A stretch of 64,000 nt of DNA from Mycolicibacterium insubricum (GTDB lineage: Bacteria > Actinomycetota > Actinomycetes > Mycobacteriales > Mycobacteriaceae): positions 248,001 to 312,000 of the forward strand of contig NZ_AP022618.1 of assembly GCF_010731615.1 (NCBI RefSeq). Reading direction: 5' to 3'. The notes under the pieces are model-generated. The model was not told where the DNA came from and made no database searches. It saw only the letters and a program-made list of their open reading frames with translations. The position numbers and the translations under genes are program-made. Of this stretch, positions 25,687 to 34,490 are shown piece after piece (within the stretch, counting starts at the first letter, position 1; each line of letters starts with the position of its first letter).

Positions 25687-27045
25687 TCAGGCGGCGACCC
25701 GCCGCCCGGCCCGGTGCTTGGGCACCGGCGAGATCCGCGCCGGGTTCAGCTCGGGGTGGCGCGCCGAAGCGGCCACCCGGTCGAACGCCCGCACCGCGAC
25801 CAGCCCGATGAGGATCGCCGCCCCGGCCAACCCGGCGACCGTCCACCACGCCGAGCTCAGCCCGGAGCCTGGTGTGGAGCCGAAGTAGAGGATGGAGCGC
25901 AGGCCCCGGACCACCGGTCGCATCGGCTCGAAGTGGGCGATCGCGCGGTAGAAACCGGGGACCGCCTCCAGCGGAACGGTGCCGGCCGATGACGGCATGG
26001 CCAGTGCCACGAAGAAGAACATGTTGATCAGCGGCCCCAGCGCACCGAAGCAGGCGAACACCGTCAACGCACCGATGCCGACCGCAGCGACGGTCGAGGT
26101 GCCGAACAGCCACAACAGCCAGGGCCGGTCGATCGGCATACCCAGGCCCGGACCGGCGACGAGCTGGGCCAGCGCCGCGGCGATCGGCGCCGCGGCCACC
26201 ATGATCAGCCACTTGCTCACCAGGCTCTGCAGCCGGCTCAGGTGCAGATACGGACGACGACGCACGATGGGCCCGATCTCGGTGGGCAGGAACCCGCTGG
26301 AGGCGTCGATCAGCGGTTGGATCGCCGAGGCGCCGACCAGCCCGAGGAGCACCAGCACGACGGCGTAGTAGAACGCGCTGGTGCCCATTCCGGTGTGCGA
26401 CGGCAACGGGTCCAGCGGCGCGGTGGCCACCGAGAACGGCGCGGCCAAAGCTGAAGCGGCGGCGGCCGTCGTCTCCGGCGGCGCCGAGGCCAGCAACCGG
26501 TGACCGAACTCGGTACCCACCCCGGCAAGCACCGGCGCCAACTGGCCGGAGATCAGGCTGGTCACCATCGCCCCGGTTGCCGGGTTGGTGTCCAGATGTA
26601 CGACGGGATGCACGGGGGCGCCCGGCGCACCGCTGCGCAGGGCGGCGATCTGGGCGTCGAAGTCCGCGGGGATGCGGACGGCTCCGTAGAGCGAGCCGTT
26701 GCCGATCTGCCGCGCCTCCTCGCCGGCGTCGAGGCGCCGCAGCGCGATGGCGCCGGTGTCGACGTGGTCGGCGATCGCGGCGGCCAGCGCCTCGGCGGCG
26801 CTGCCGTTCGGGTCGGTGACGCTCTGCTGCTCGACGACCAGGCCGACCGGGAGGTTGTGCACGTTTCCCGGCGGGTCGATGGTGCCGCCGAGGTAGACCG
26901 CGGGAACCGTCAGGGCCAGGACGAGCACCACCAGCATCGGCAGCATCCAGGTTCCCGGGTGGGTGACGAACTCGCGCAGCACGCGCGTCCGCTCGGCGCG
27001 CGCTCGCGGGAGGGCGTGCGCGTCGGTCTCGGAACTCGGGGACAT
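25687..27045 (-). CDS. ABC-2-like membrane protein (YhgE/Pip or DUF3533 type)
   Basis: 452-residue membrane protein: a cytoplasmic start, a first TM near MLPMLVVLVLALTVPAVYLGG, an extracellular domain of about 180 residues, then about five TM segments, ending in a basic tail. This matches YhgE/Pip-type or DUF3533 proteins related to ABC-2 permeases. The ATG at 27045 with GGAGG upstream is preferred over a TTG at 27063. No ATPase is adjacent. It is divergent from a PadR regulator, and two palindromes in the gap suggest that PadR represses it, as is usual for PadR-controlled export genes. The substrate is unknown. Confidence 0.8.
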   Translation of the reverse strand: MSPSSETDAHALPRARAERTRVLREFVTHPGTWMLPMLVVLVLALTVPAVYLGGTIDPPGNVHNLPVGLVVEQQSVTDPNGSAAEALAAAIADHVDTGAIALRRLDAGEEARQIGNGSLYGAVRIPADFDAQIAALRSGAPGAPVHPVVHLDTNPATGAMVTSLISGQLAPVLAGVGTEFGHRLLASAPPETTAAAASALAAPFSVATAPLDPLPSHTGMGTSAFYYAVVLVLLGLVGASAIQPLIDASSGFLPTEIGPIVRRRPYLHLSRLQSLVSKWLIMVAAAPIAAALAQLVAGPGLGMPIDRPWLLWLFGTSTVAAVGIGALTVFACFGALGPLINMFFFVALAMPSSAGTVPLEAVPGFYRAIAHFEPMRPVVRGLRSILYFGSTPGSGLSSAWWTVAGLAGAAILIGLVAVRAFDRVAASARHPELNPARISPVPKHRAGRRVAA

Positions 27046-27060
27046 CCCGCCTCCATTACT

Positions 27061-27121
27061 CAACTAGTTGACTAACTAGAAGATAGGAGCGGGATTCTCA
27101 CCTAGTCAAAATATTGACTAG
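27061..27121. promoter_or_regulatory. PadR-type operators in the divergent gap
   Basis: A perfect inverted repeat CTAGTCAA-AATA-TTGACTAG spans 27102-27121, and CAACTAGTTG, a perfect 10-bp palindrome followed by GACTAACTAG, spans 27061-27080. Both contain the ACTAG/CTAGT core. They lie between the two divergent starts, consistent with joint repression by the PadR protein. Confidence 0.6.
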
Positions 27122-27145
27122 GTTCTACGTTGTTATCCTGCGCAC

Positions 27146-27703
27146 ATGGCGCTGCGCGATGCGATCCTGGCCGCCCTGCTCGACGGGGAGGCGTCCGGCT
27201 ACGACCTCGCCAAGGCCTTCGACATGTCGGTGGCCAATTTCTGGATGGCCACCCCCCAACAGCTCTACCGGGAGCTGGAGCGGATGCAGGCGGCCGGACT
27301 GATCGAAGCCCGGCTCGTCGAGCAGGACCGCCGCCCCAACAAGCACCTGTTCTCCCTCACCGACGCCGGGCGCGAGCAGCTGCGCCGCTTCACCGCCATC
27401 CCGCCCAAGCCCGGCGCGATCCGCGAGGACCTGATGGTCGCCATCCAGGCCCTCGACGCCGGCGACGCCGCCGCGGTGCGCGACGCCGTCGTCGCACGGA
27501 TCGCGTTGGCCGAGGACAAGCTCGCCCACTATGAACGACGCCAAGACGAGCTGCTCGGCGGCCGCTCCGAGGCGCAATTCCTGGCCGAGGCGCCGCGGAT
27601 CGGGCCGTATCTGAACCTGCTGCGCGGCGTGAGTTTCGAGCGGGAGAACCTCGCCTGGTTCCGGCGGGTGATCGCGGTGATTGATCGTCGGCGAGCCGGG
27701 TAG
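27146..27703 (+). CDS. PadR-family transcriptional regulator
   Basis: 185-residue PadR regulator with a C-terminal Vir-like domain. The winged helix occupies residues 1-85 (DAILAALLDGEASGYDLAKAF, then FWMATPQQLYRELERMQAAGLI). The C-terminal part (YLNLLRGVSFERENLAWFRRV) resembles the dimerising helices of the AphA/Vir_act group. It is divergent from the ABC-2-like membrane protein and is probably its repressor and its own, through the palindromes at 27061-27121. Confidence 0.9.
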   Translation: MALRDAILAALLDGEASGYDLAKAFDMSVANFWMATPQQLYRELERMQAAGLIEARLVEQDRRPNKHLFSLTDAGREQLRRFTAIPPKPGAIREDLMVAIQALDAGDAAAVRDAVVARIALAEDKLAHYERRQDELLGGRSEAQFLAEAPRIGPYLNLLRGVSFERENLAWFRRVIAVIDRRRAG

Positions 27704-27808
27704 CTCGACCGCTCACCTGCCGACTTCTCGCTCCAACCAGGCCAGATTTCCACCAAATCGCAACATAAGTCACGTTCTCCTCATTAGTCTCATTGGTAAC
27801 ATCGGTCG

Positions 27809-28621
27809 ATGCCGGATTTCCGGGGTACTTCCGACCCGCTGCGCCCGTCACGCCTGATATCCCGGCGTGACGCGCTGCGCTATGCCACCGCGCTGTCGGC
27901 GGCCGCCGGGCTGGCCACGACGGCCGCGGGCCTGGCGATCCCGAAGGCGTCGGCCGCCGCGCCCACGCTGATCGACTTCGCGGCCAAGCAGATCCCCGCG
28001 GCCGACATCCGCGCGGCCGGGCACTCCGGCGTCATCAACTACGTCTCCACCTCGCGGCCCGGATCGACCTTCGGTGCCAAGCCGATCACGCTGCCCTACG
28101 CCCAGGCGTTGACGTCGGCCGGGCTGATCATCGTCAGCAACTACCAGTACGGCAAACCGGGCGGGACCGCCCCGTCGGACTTCACCCGCGGATACGCCGG
28201 CGGTGTCTCCGACGCCCGCACCGCCTGGCAGTTGCACACCGCGGCCGGCGGCGCAAAGAACGCGCCGATCTTCTTCAGCGTCGACGACGACATCAACCAG
28301 GACACCTGGAACCGAGTTGCCCTGCCGTGGTTTCAGGGGATCAACTCGGTGCTGGGCGTGCAGCGCACCGGCGTCTACGGCGGGTACGACGTGTGCCAGT
28401 GGGCCGCCTCGAGCGGCGTCATCGGGAATTCGAGTGTGTCCGGCTATAAGTGGGCCTGGCAGACCCGGTCCTGGTCAGGCGGGCGCGTTTTCCCCGCCGC
28501 GGTCCTCTACCAGCGCGTGGTCAGCACCGCGTCGGCCCCCGGACCGGTGGTCGGCGGAGTCAACGTCGACGTCAACGACGTCCGGGCCGTCGACTGCGGC
28601 CAGTGGAACAAGCACACCTAG
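27809..28621 (+). CDS. Tat-exported DUF1906 glycoside-hydrolase-like protein
   Basis: 270-residue protein with a twin-arginine signal (SRRDALRY, then a hydrophobic stretch ending near KASAA, about residue 50). The mature part is a DUF1906 domain, a TIM-barrel related to GH25-like lysozymes, with FFSVDDDINQDT and the ending GVNVDVNDVRAVDCGQW. The best known relative is M. tuberculosis Rv2525c, a Tat-exported cell-wall-associated protein. The acidic cluster VDDD and the NVDVND segment are candidate active-site residues. It stands alone, about 105 bp after the PadR gene, and probably works on the cell wall. Confidence 0.87.
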   Translation: MPDFRGTSDPLRPSRLISRRDALRYATALSAAAGLATTAAGLAIPKASAAAPTLIDFAAKQIPAADIRAAGHSGVINYVSTSRPGSTFGAKPITLPYAQALTSAGLIIVSNYQYGKPGGTAPSDFTRGYAGGVSDARTAWQLHTAAGGAKNAPIFFSVDDDINQDTWNRVALPWFQGINSVLGVQRTGVYGGYDVCQWAASSGVIGNSSVSGYKWAWQTRSWSGGRVFPAAVLYQRVVSTASAPGPVVGGVNVDVNDVRAVDCGQWNKHT

Positions 28622-28674
28622 CCGCGCGCCGTGACGGGCGGGTCGACACCGGGTTGTCGGTGGGTTCCGGCACG

Positions 28675-30372
28675 ATGATGGGCATGACAACCGGTGACGA
28701 CGCGGCGCAGCGCAAGGCGCGCGGTGCGTTCTTCACCCCGGCGCCGGTGGCCCGCTTCCTGTTCGACTGGGCGGTCCGCTCCCCCGGCGACGACGTCCTG
28801 GAACCGTCCTGCGGCGAGGCGGTGTTCCTGCACCAGGCCCGCCCTGGCCACACCGGCCGGCTGACCGGCGTCGAGCTGCACACCGGCTCGGCCCGCCGCG
28901 CCCAGCGCAGCCTGCGCGACGCGGGGATACCCGCGACCGTCGGCGTCCGGAACTTTTTCCTGCACAACGAGTTCGGCGCCTACGATGCCGTCGTCGGGAA
29001 CCCGCCCTACATCCGCTACCAGGATTTCACCGGCGCCGATCGGGCCCGGGCCCGCGCCGCGGCGCTGCGCGCCGGGGTGAGCCTGCCGAACCTGGCGTCG
29101 TCGTGGGCCGCGTTCACCGTGCACGCCGCCCTGCAGCTGCGCCCGGGCGGGCGGCTGGCCCTGGTGCTGCCGGCGGAGTTGCTGACCGTCAATTACGCCG
29201 CCGGGGTCCGGCAGTTCCTGATGGACCGGTTCGGCGCCGTCGGACTGGTGCTGTTCGAACAACGGGTATTCCCAGGAGTTTTGGAAGAGGTCGTGCTGCT
29301 GCTGGCCGACGGCTACCGGGGCGACGGGAACGTCGGAGGAGCCGGCCCAGCGGACCACGCCGGCCGAGCCGGCCCAGCGGACCACGCCGGCGGAGCCGGC
29401 CATATGGACCTGTGGCAGGTCCGCGACGCCGACGGACTGGCCGAGCTGAGCGAATCCCGGCGCTGGACCCCACCCGGCGGCGGCGCCAAATGGTCGGCCG
29501 GGTTGCTGTCGACGGCCGGGCGCGCGGCACTGGAGGACGCCACCGGCACCGGCTTCACCCCGCTGCAGTCCTGGGGCGACACCACGCTGGGCATGGTGAC
29601 CGGCAACAACCGGTTTTTCGCACTGTCCCCGCAGCGGGTCGACGCCCTCGGCCTGACCGACGACGACGTCATCGACCTGTCACCCCCGGGATCCCGGCAC
29701 CTTCGCGGACTTTCGCTGACCGCGCGCGGTCTGCGCGATCTCGGCGACGCCGGGGCGGCCAGTCATCTGTTCCGGCCGGCCGGCGAACCGTCGGCCGCGG
29801 CCAGGCGCTACATCCGGGCCGGCGAGGACCTCGACGTGCACCACGCCTACAAGTGTCGGGTACGCCGGCCCTGGTGGCGGGTGCCGCATCTGCGCCCGGC
29901 CGACCTGCTGCTGACCTACATGAACGCCGACACCCCCCGGCTGTGCAGCAACCGCGCCCGCGCCCATCACCTCAACTCGGTGCACGGGGTCTATCTGCGC
30001 GACGGTGTGCGCACCCTCGGGCTGGACCTGCTGCCGCTGGCGGCGCTGAACTCGGTGACCCTGCTGGGTGCCGAAACGGTTGGGCGTGCCTACGGCGGCG
30101 GGCTGCTCAAGATCGAGCCGCGGGAGGCCGACGCGCTGCCGGTGCCGTCGCCGCCGTTGGTCGCCGCACACGCCGCCGCGCTGCGTGCGCTGCGCCCCCG
30201 GGTCACCGCGTTGCTGCGGACCGGCCGGCTGCTGGATGCGGTCACCTGCGTCGATGCGGTGCTGCTGACCGACGGCCTGGGATTGGCGACCGATCAGCTG
30301 GCGGCGCTGCGGTCCGATCACGCCGCGCTGACCGCCCGTCGTGTCGCCCGGGGCAGGGCCGCCGGTGGCTGA
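28675..30372 (+). CDS. N6-adenine DNA methyltransferase (type II/IIG-like)
   Basis: About 565-residue DNA methyltransferase. RGAFFTPAPVARFL starts the domain, VLEPSCGEAVFL is the SAM-binding motif I, and GNPPYIRYQDF is motif IV (NPPY) of adenine-N6 enzymes of the gamma/Eco57I-like class. The C-terminal half should hold the target-recognition domain. ATG codons at 28675, 28678 and 28684 are all possible starts. A 27-bp tandem repeat at 29339-29401 inserts GPADHAGRA-type units between the catalytic and recognition parts. Its stop overlaps the start of the next gene by 8 bp, so the two act together, probably as a restriction-modification pair. Confidence 0.83.
   Translation: MMGMTTGDDAAQRKARGAFFTPAPVARFLFDWAVRSPGDDVLEPSCGEAVFLHQARPGHTGRLTGVELHTGSARRAQRSLRDAGIPATVGVRNFFLHNEFGAYDAVVGNPPYIRYQDFTGADRARARAAALRAGVSLPNLASSWAAFTVHAALQLRPGGRLALVLPAELLTVNYAAGVRQFLMDRFGAVGLVLFEQRVFPGVLEEVVLLLADGYRGDGNVGGAGPADHAGRAGPADHAGGAGHMDLWQVRDADGLAELSESRRWTPPGGGAKWSAGLLSTAGRAALEDATGTGFTPLQSWGDTTLGMVTGNNRFFALSPQRVDALGLTDDDVIDLSPPGSRHLRGLSLTARGLRDLGDAGAASHLFRPAGEPSAAARRYIRAGEDLDVHHAYKCRVRRPWWRVPHLRPADLLLTYMNADTPRLCSNRARAHHLNSVHGVYLRDGVRTLGLDLLPLAALNSVTLLGAETVGRAYGGGLLKIEPREADALPVPSPPLVAAHAAALRALRPRVTALLRTGRLLDAVTCVDAVLLTDGLGLATDQLAALRSDHAALTARRVARGRAAGG
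29339..29401 (+). repeat. 27-bp tandem repeat inside the methyltransferase gene
   Basis: Two full 27-bp copies (29339-29365, 29366-29392) beginning GAGCCGGCCCAGCGGACC, plus nine bases of a third. The unit length is a multiple of three, so copy-number change would keep the frame and alter the linker before the recognition domain by nine residues per copy. Confidence 0.8.
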
Positions 30373-31462
30373 GCGCACGGCCAAACCCAGCGCCAAGGCC
30401 GCCGCGTGGCCGCTGTTCGACGCGATCGTTGCCGAGGCTCCGGCCGCCGGTACCAACCCCTGGCTGCCCGACGGCGGCTTCGTCCCGGACTACGCCACCC
30501 TGGCCCGGCTGCTGGCGGTGCCACTGCGGCTGGGCGCCGAAACCCGTTCCGGGGTACCGGCATTGGCCGTTGATGTGTGGGTGGCCTACGAGTTGCGCCG
30601 CGCCGGCCTGGACCCCGACGCGGTGTGGCCGCGGGCCGAGCCGCCGCGCGTCGTCGACCGGGATGTGCTGGCCTTCATCCGCTCGGTGCCCCGGGGTATG
30701 CGTGAGGAGTTGCTGGCCCGGCTGCGCGGTGGGTCCGGCGGCATCGGCACGGCGTCGGCCAACATCGCGGGAAAGAACTACCTCAAGCAGGTCGACGTCA
30801 TCGTGTCATCCTGGCAGACCGGGCCCGAGCTGCTGATCTCCACCAAGCGGATGGATTCGTCGTTCGGCAAGAACGCGGCGAACCGCGTCGAGGAGTCCTA
30901 CGGGGACGCCAAGAACCTGGCGCTGCGCCACCCGCTGGCCGCGCTCGGCTTCGTCTACGCGCTGCGCTCCACGGCCTATACCGAGGAGCGCCGGCAGTTC
31001 GACTGGATCGCCGATCTCCTGGTCAAACTCGGCCGGGAGGACGACGCCTACGACGCATGCGCGTTGATCGTGCCGGAGTGGGGCGACGACGCCGAGCCGT
31101 CCCAGCCCGAGGCCCAGTGCCCGTCCGTGCTTCAGCCCCCGTCGCAGATCCAGGCGCCGATCGCCCGAACCCCACCGGAAACCCCGCCCGCACCCTCCCC
31201 CGACGACGAAGACGACGAGTGGGGCTCCGGCGGCCTGTTCGACCTGCACGATGCCGAGGTCGAGGACGTCGAGGCCGCATCTGCGGTCGACGTTGCGGCC
31301 GAGCTCGCAGCCCTGCCCGTCGTCACCCTGCGCCACGACCTGGTGCCCGCCGAGCTCGACCCCGCCCGGTTCTTCGCGCTGATGATCCAGATCATGCTGG
31401 ACAATTCCAGCGTCACCCAGCACGAGGCCGCCCGGGCCCGCCGCGCCGCCGCCCGCGGCTGA
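30365..31462 (+). CDS. putative restriction endonuclease partner of the methyltransferase
   Basis: 365 residues from the GTG at 30365, which overlaps the methyltransferase stop. I do not recognise a named family. A central region with VDVIVSSWQTGPELLISTKRM, then GKNAANRVEESYGDAKNL, has the hydrophobic-strand-plus-lysine look of a PD-(D/E)XK nuclease core, but the acidic residue before the lysine is not in the standard place. Next comes a conserved-looking RHPLAALGFVYALRSTAY, then a Pro/Asp-rich linker (PSPDDEDDEWG) and a helical tail. Tight coupling to an adenine methyltransferase argues for a restriction role; an accessory subunit is possible. Confidence 0.6.
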   Translation: MAERTAKPSAKAAAWPLFDAIVAEAPAAGTNPWLPDGGFVPDYATLARLLAVPLRLGAETRSGVPALAVDVWVAYELRRAGLDPDAVWPRAEPPRVVDRDVLAFIRSVPRGMREELLARLRGGSGGIGTASANIAGKNYLKQVDVIVSSWQTGPELLISTKRMDSSFGKNAANRVEESYGDAKNLALRHPLAALGFVYALRSTAYTEERRQFDWIADLLVKLGREDDAYDACALIVPEWGDDAEPSQPEAQCPSVLQPPSQIQAPIARTPPETPPAPSPDDEDDEWGSGGLFDLHDAEVEDVEAASAVDVAAELAALPVVTLRHDLVPAELDPARFFALMIQIMLDNSSVTQHEAARARRAAARG

Positions 31463-31575
31463 GGGCCCGGCCGCCCCGCCCCTCCTGCCACCCGCGACTG
31501 ACGACCCGCTACTCCGATGGGCCATAGCGAGACACAACTATCTCATTTTGACGATCTCATGCTACCTTTGAGGAC

Positions 31576-32130
31576 ATGAATGCGACGGAGACCGGGGCCC
31601 GCGGGCGGACGAGGCGGGCGATACTCGACGCCGCCATGTCCGTGCTGTCGGCCGAACCGGCCGCGCCGCTCGGCGACATCGCCGCGGCCGCCGACGTCGG
31701 ACGGTCCACGCTGCACCGGTACTTCCCGGAGCGAACCGACCTGATCCGGGCGCTGGCCGTGCATGTGCACGAGATCAGCACGGCCGCGATCGTGGCGGCC
31801 GACCCGGCCAGCGGAACGCCCGCCGAAGCGCTGCGCCGCGTCATCGAGTCCCAGCTCGACATCGGGCCGATCGTGGTCAACATCTACATGGACCCCAACG
31901 TGCTCGCCGACCCCGCATTGATGTCCCATCTGGACACCGGCGACGACGCCATCATCGAGGTGCTGGAACGCGCCTCGACCGGCAACGTCCCGCCCGGATG
32001 GGCGCGACGGGTGTTCTGGGCGCTGCTGGAGGCCGGCTTCGACGCCCTCCTCCAGGACAACCTGCCTCGACACCAGATCGTCGACGCCATCATGACCAGC
32101 CTGACGGAGGGACTCATCGCCCCCACCTAG
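31576..32130 (+). CDS. TetR-family transcriptional regulator
   Basis: 184-residue TetR regulator. The DNA-binding domain is at residues about 15-55, with AAADVGRSTLHRYFPERTDL. The C-terminal ligand pocket is unassigned. It lies 75 bp ahead of an MFS drug exporter on the same strand, the usual regulator-pump pairing. The upstream region has the direct repeat ATCTCAT at 31540-31546 and 31554-31560 as possible operator half-sites. Confidence 0.87.
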   Translation: MNATETGARGRTRRAILDAAMSVLSAEPAAPLGDIAAAADVGRSTLHRYFPERTDLIRALAVHVHEISTAAIVAADPASGTPAEALRRVIESQLDIGPIVVNIYMDPNVLADPALMSHLDTGDDAIIEVLERASTGNVPPGWARRVFWALLEAGFDALLQDNLPRHQIVDAIMTSLTEGLIAPT

Positions 32131-32205
32131 CGTCGGCGAACCACCACAGGCAATTCAACACAGCTGTACCGGGCTACCCGGCCCGACTCGATTAGAGGAA
32201 TCCTC

Positions 32206-33780
32206 ATGTCCACCCGCCTCGACAACGTGGCGAACACCCAGACCTCATTCACGACGACACCCCGCCGAGCCTGGCTGGCCCTGGCGGTACTCATGCTGCC
32301 GGTGCTGCTGATCGCGATCGACAACACCGTGCTGGCGTTCGCGCTGCCGCTGATCGCCGAGGACTTCCGGCCGTCGGCCGCCACCCAGCTGTGGATCGTC
32401 GACATCTACTCCCTGGTGCTGGCCGCGCTGCTGGTGCCGATGGGCAGCCTCGGCGACCGCGTCGGCCGGCGCAGGCTGCTGCTGATCGGAGCGACGGGAT
32501 TCGCCGTCGTCTCCGCCGTCGCCGCGTTCGCACCCAGCGCCGCGGCGCTGGTCGGCGCGCGCGCCGCACTCGGCGTCTTCGGGGCGATGCTGATGCCGTC
32601 GACCCTGTCGCTGATCCGCAACATCTTCACCGAGGACTCCGCACGACGGTTGGCCATCGCGGTGTGGGCGGCGTGCTTCACCGCTGGGGCCGCGCTCGGC
32701 CCGATCGCCGGCGGCGCGCTGCTGACCCGATTCAATTGGGGTGCAGTCTTTCTACTCGCGGTACCGCTGTTGGTGCCGCTGCTGATCTTCGCACCGCGAC
32801 TGGTTCCCGAGTCGCGGGACGCCAATCCGGGCCCGCTGGATCCGGTCAGCATCGCACTGGCCCTGACCGCGATGGCTCCGCTGGTGTGGGCGATCAAAGA
32901 CATGGCTCACCAAGGTGTTTCGACCTGGTCCGTTGCGGCGTTCGGCGTCGGCATTGCTTCGGCGGTGCTGTTCGTGCGCCGGCAGAACCGCAGTGCCACA
33001 CCGATGTTGGAGATGCGACTGTTCCGCCACCCGCCGTTCGCCTCGTCGGTGCTGGCGAACTTCCTGTCGATCGTCGGGTTGATCGGGTTCTTGTTCTTCA
33101 CCGCGCAGCATCTGCAGCTCGTGTTGGGACTGTCCCCGCTGCAGGCGGGTCTGGTGACCCTGCCGGCGGCGACGGTCTCGGTGATCGGCGGGCTCGCGGT
33201 GGTGCCGCTGGCCCGCTGGTTCGGCCCGGATCGGCTGATCATCGCCGGCCTGGCGCTGGTGGTGGCCGGATTCGTGCTGATCCTGCTGTTCCGCGACCAC
33301 CTCACCGTCGTCGCGGTGATCGTGTCCCTGGTAACCCTCGAGCTCGGCGTGGGGGTGTCCCAGACCGTCTCCAATGACACCATCGTCGCGTCGGTGCCGC
33401 CGGCGAAGGCCGGTGCCGCCTCGGCGGTGTCGGAAACCGCCTACGAGCTGGGCGCGGTGGTCGGCACCGCGACCCTGGGCACCGTGTTCACCGCGTACTA
33501 CCGGCACAACGTCGAACTGCCGCGCGGCCTTTCACCGAGCCAGAGCGCCGACGCCGGGGAGAGCATCGGCGGCGCGGTGTCGGTGGCCGGTGAGCTGCCC
33601 GCCGAGTTGGCGGCGCGGCTGCTGGATTCGGCCCGGACGGCCTTCGACTCGGGTATCGCGCCGACGGCCGGGATCGCCATCACCCTCACCCTGGGCGCAA
33701 TCGCCGTCGTCGCCCGGGCGTTCCGGGGAGGCTCGGCGGAGGTGGCGCGAGCGAAGCGAGTGCCGGCGGAGCCGAGGTGA
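32206..33780 (+). CDS. MFS multidrug exporter (DHA2/QacA-SmvA type, 14 TM)
   Basis: 524-residue major-facilitator exporter of the 14-TM DHA2 family. Motif D1-like LLIAIDNTVLAFALP is in TM1, motif A GSLGDRVGRRRLL follows TM2, and motif C-like CFTAGAALGPIAGGALL is in TM5. Long loops separate the later helices. Such proteins expel cationic drugs or dyes using the proton gradient. The ATG follows AGAGGA. It is in an operon with the TetR gene before it. The last 20 residues (GGSAEVARAKRVPAEPR) are encoded by the first copy of an 89-bp tandem repeat, an abnormal tail for the family. Confidence 0.9.
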   Translation: MSTRLDNVANTQTSFTTTPRRAWLALAVLMLPVLLIAIDNTVLAFALPLIAEDFRPSAATQLWIVDIYSLVLAALLVPMGSLGDRVGRRRLLLIGATGFAVVSAVAAFAPSAAALVGARAALGVFGAMLMPSTLSLIRNIFTEDSARRLAIAVWAACFTAGAALGPIAGGALLTRFNWGAVFLLAVPLLVPLLIFAPRLVPESRDANPGPLDPVSIALALTAMAPLVWAIKDMAHQGVSTWSVAAFGVGIASAVLFVRRQNRSATPMLEMRLFRHPPFASSVLANFLSIVGLIGFLFFTAQHLQLVLGLSPLQAGLVTLPAATVSVIGGLAVVPLARWFGPDRLIIAGLALVVAGFVLILLFRDHLTVVAVIVSLVTLELGVGVSQTVSNDTIVASVPPAKAGAASAVSETAYELGAVVGTATLGTVFTAYYRHNVELPRGLSPSQSADAGESIGGAVSVAGELPAELAARLLDSARTAFDSGIAPTAGIAITLTLGAIAVVARAFRGGSAEVARAKRVPAEPR

Positions 33781-33904
33781 AGCCGGGAACGCCCGCATCA
33801 AGACCGGCGTTCCGGGGAGGCTCGGCGGAGGTGGCGCGAGCGAAGCGAGTGCCGGCGGAGCCGAGGTGAAGCCGGGAACGCCCGCATCAAGACCGGCGTT
33901 CCGG
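33720..33904 (+). repeat. 89-bp tandem repeat covering the end of the MFS gene
   Basis: Two exact copies (33720-33808 and 33809-33897) begin GTTCCGGGGAGGCTCGG, and the first bases of a third follow. Each contains GCGAGCGAAGCGAG, a short near-palindromic motif seen in related form after leuA. The MFS stop codon (33778-33780) is inside the first copy, and the YqeY gene ends just beyond the array. Confidence 0.9.
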
Positions 33905-33919
33905 CGAGGGTGACGAGGT

Positions 33920-34384
33920 TCAGAGGCGGTCTTTGATGGCCGCCGAGAGCCGGGCACCGTCGGCCTTCTCGCCGGCGATCTCCTTGGCGATCTTCATGAC
34001 CTGGCCCATCTGCTTGATGCCGGGCCGGTGGCCGATCTCCTCGGCGACGTTGGCGATGGCGGTGTTGACGATGTTGGCGATCTCGTCCTCCGACAGCGGC
34101 GACGGCAGATACTCCTCGATGACTGACGCCTCGGCGCGCTCGTTGGCTGCCAGTTCGCCGCGGCCATTGGTGATGAAGATCTGGGCGGCCTCTCCGCGCT
34201 TGCGGGCCTCGCGGGCCAGTACCCGGAGCACCTCGGCGTCGGTCAGCTCGACGGGTTCCTTGCCGGAGACCTCTTCGGTCTGAATGGCGGCCAGCAGCAT
34301 CCGCAGCGTCGCAACCCGCAGCTTGTCCTGGGCCTTCATCGCCTCGGTCAGATCCGATCGCAGACGCGCCTTGAGTTCAGCCAT
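33920..34384 (-). CDS. GatB/YqeY domain protein
   Basis: 154-residue YqeY protein (same fold as the tail of GatB, suggested to act in tRNA-dependent amidation or tRNA recognition). It starts at ATG 34384 (MAELKARLRSDLTEAMKAQD) and shows the family segments KLRVATLRMLLAAI, EYLPSPLSEDEI and PGIKQMGQVMKIAK. In M. tuberculosis the matching locus is Rv3688c, which begins the same run of genes, so this is the left edge of a conserved block. It is divergent from the membrane gene that follows. Confidence 0.92.
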   Translation of the reverse strand: MAELKARLRSDLTEAMKAQDKLRVATLRMLLAAIQTEEVSGKEPVELTDAEVLRVLAREARKRGEAAQIFITNGRGELAANERAEASVIEEYLPSPLSEDEIANIVNTAIANVAEEIGHRPGIKQMGQVMKIAKEIAGEKADGARLSAAIKDRL

Positions 34385-34490
34385 GACAGCACGGTACGCG
34401 GCGGTCCGCCACCGCAAAGAGGCGCCGTGGCATTTTCGGTGGCCATGCCAGGATGGACACCATGACCGTCAACCCCGGAGGCATGCGCGG

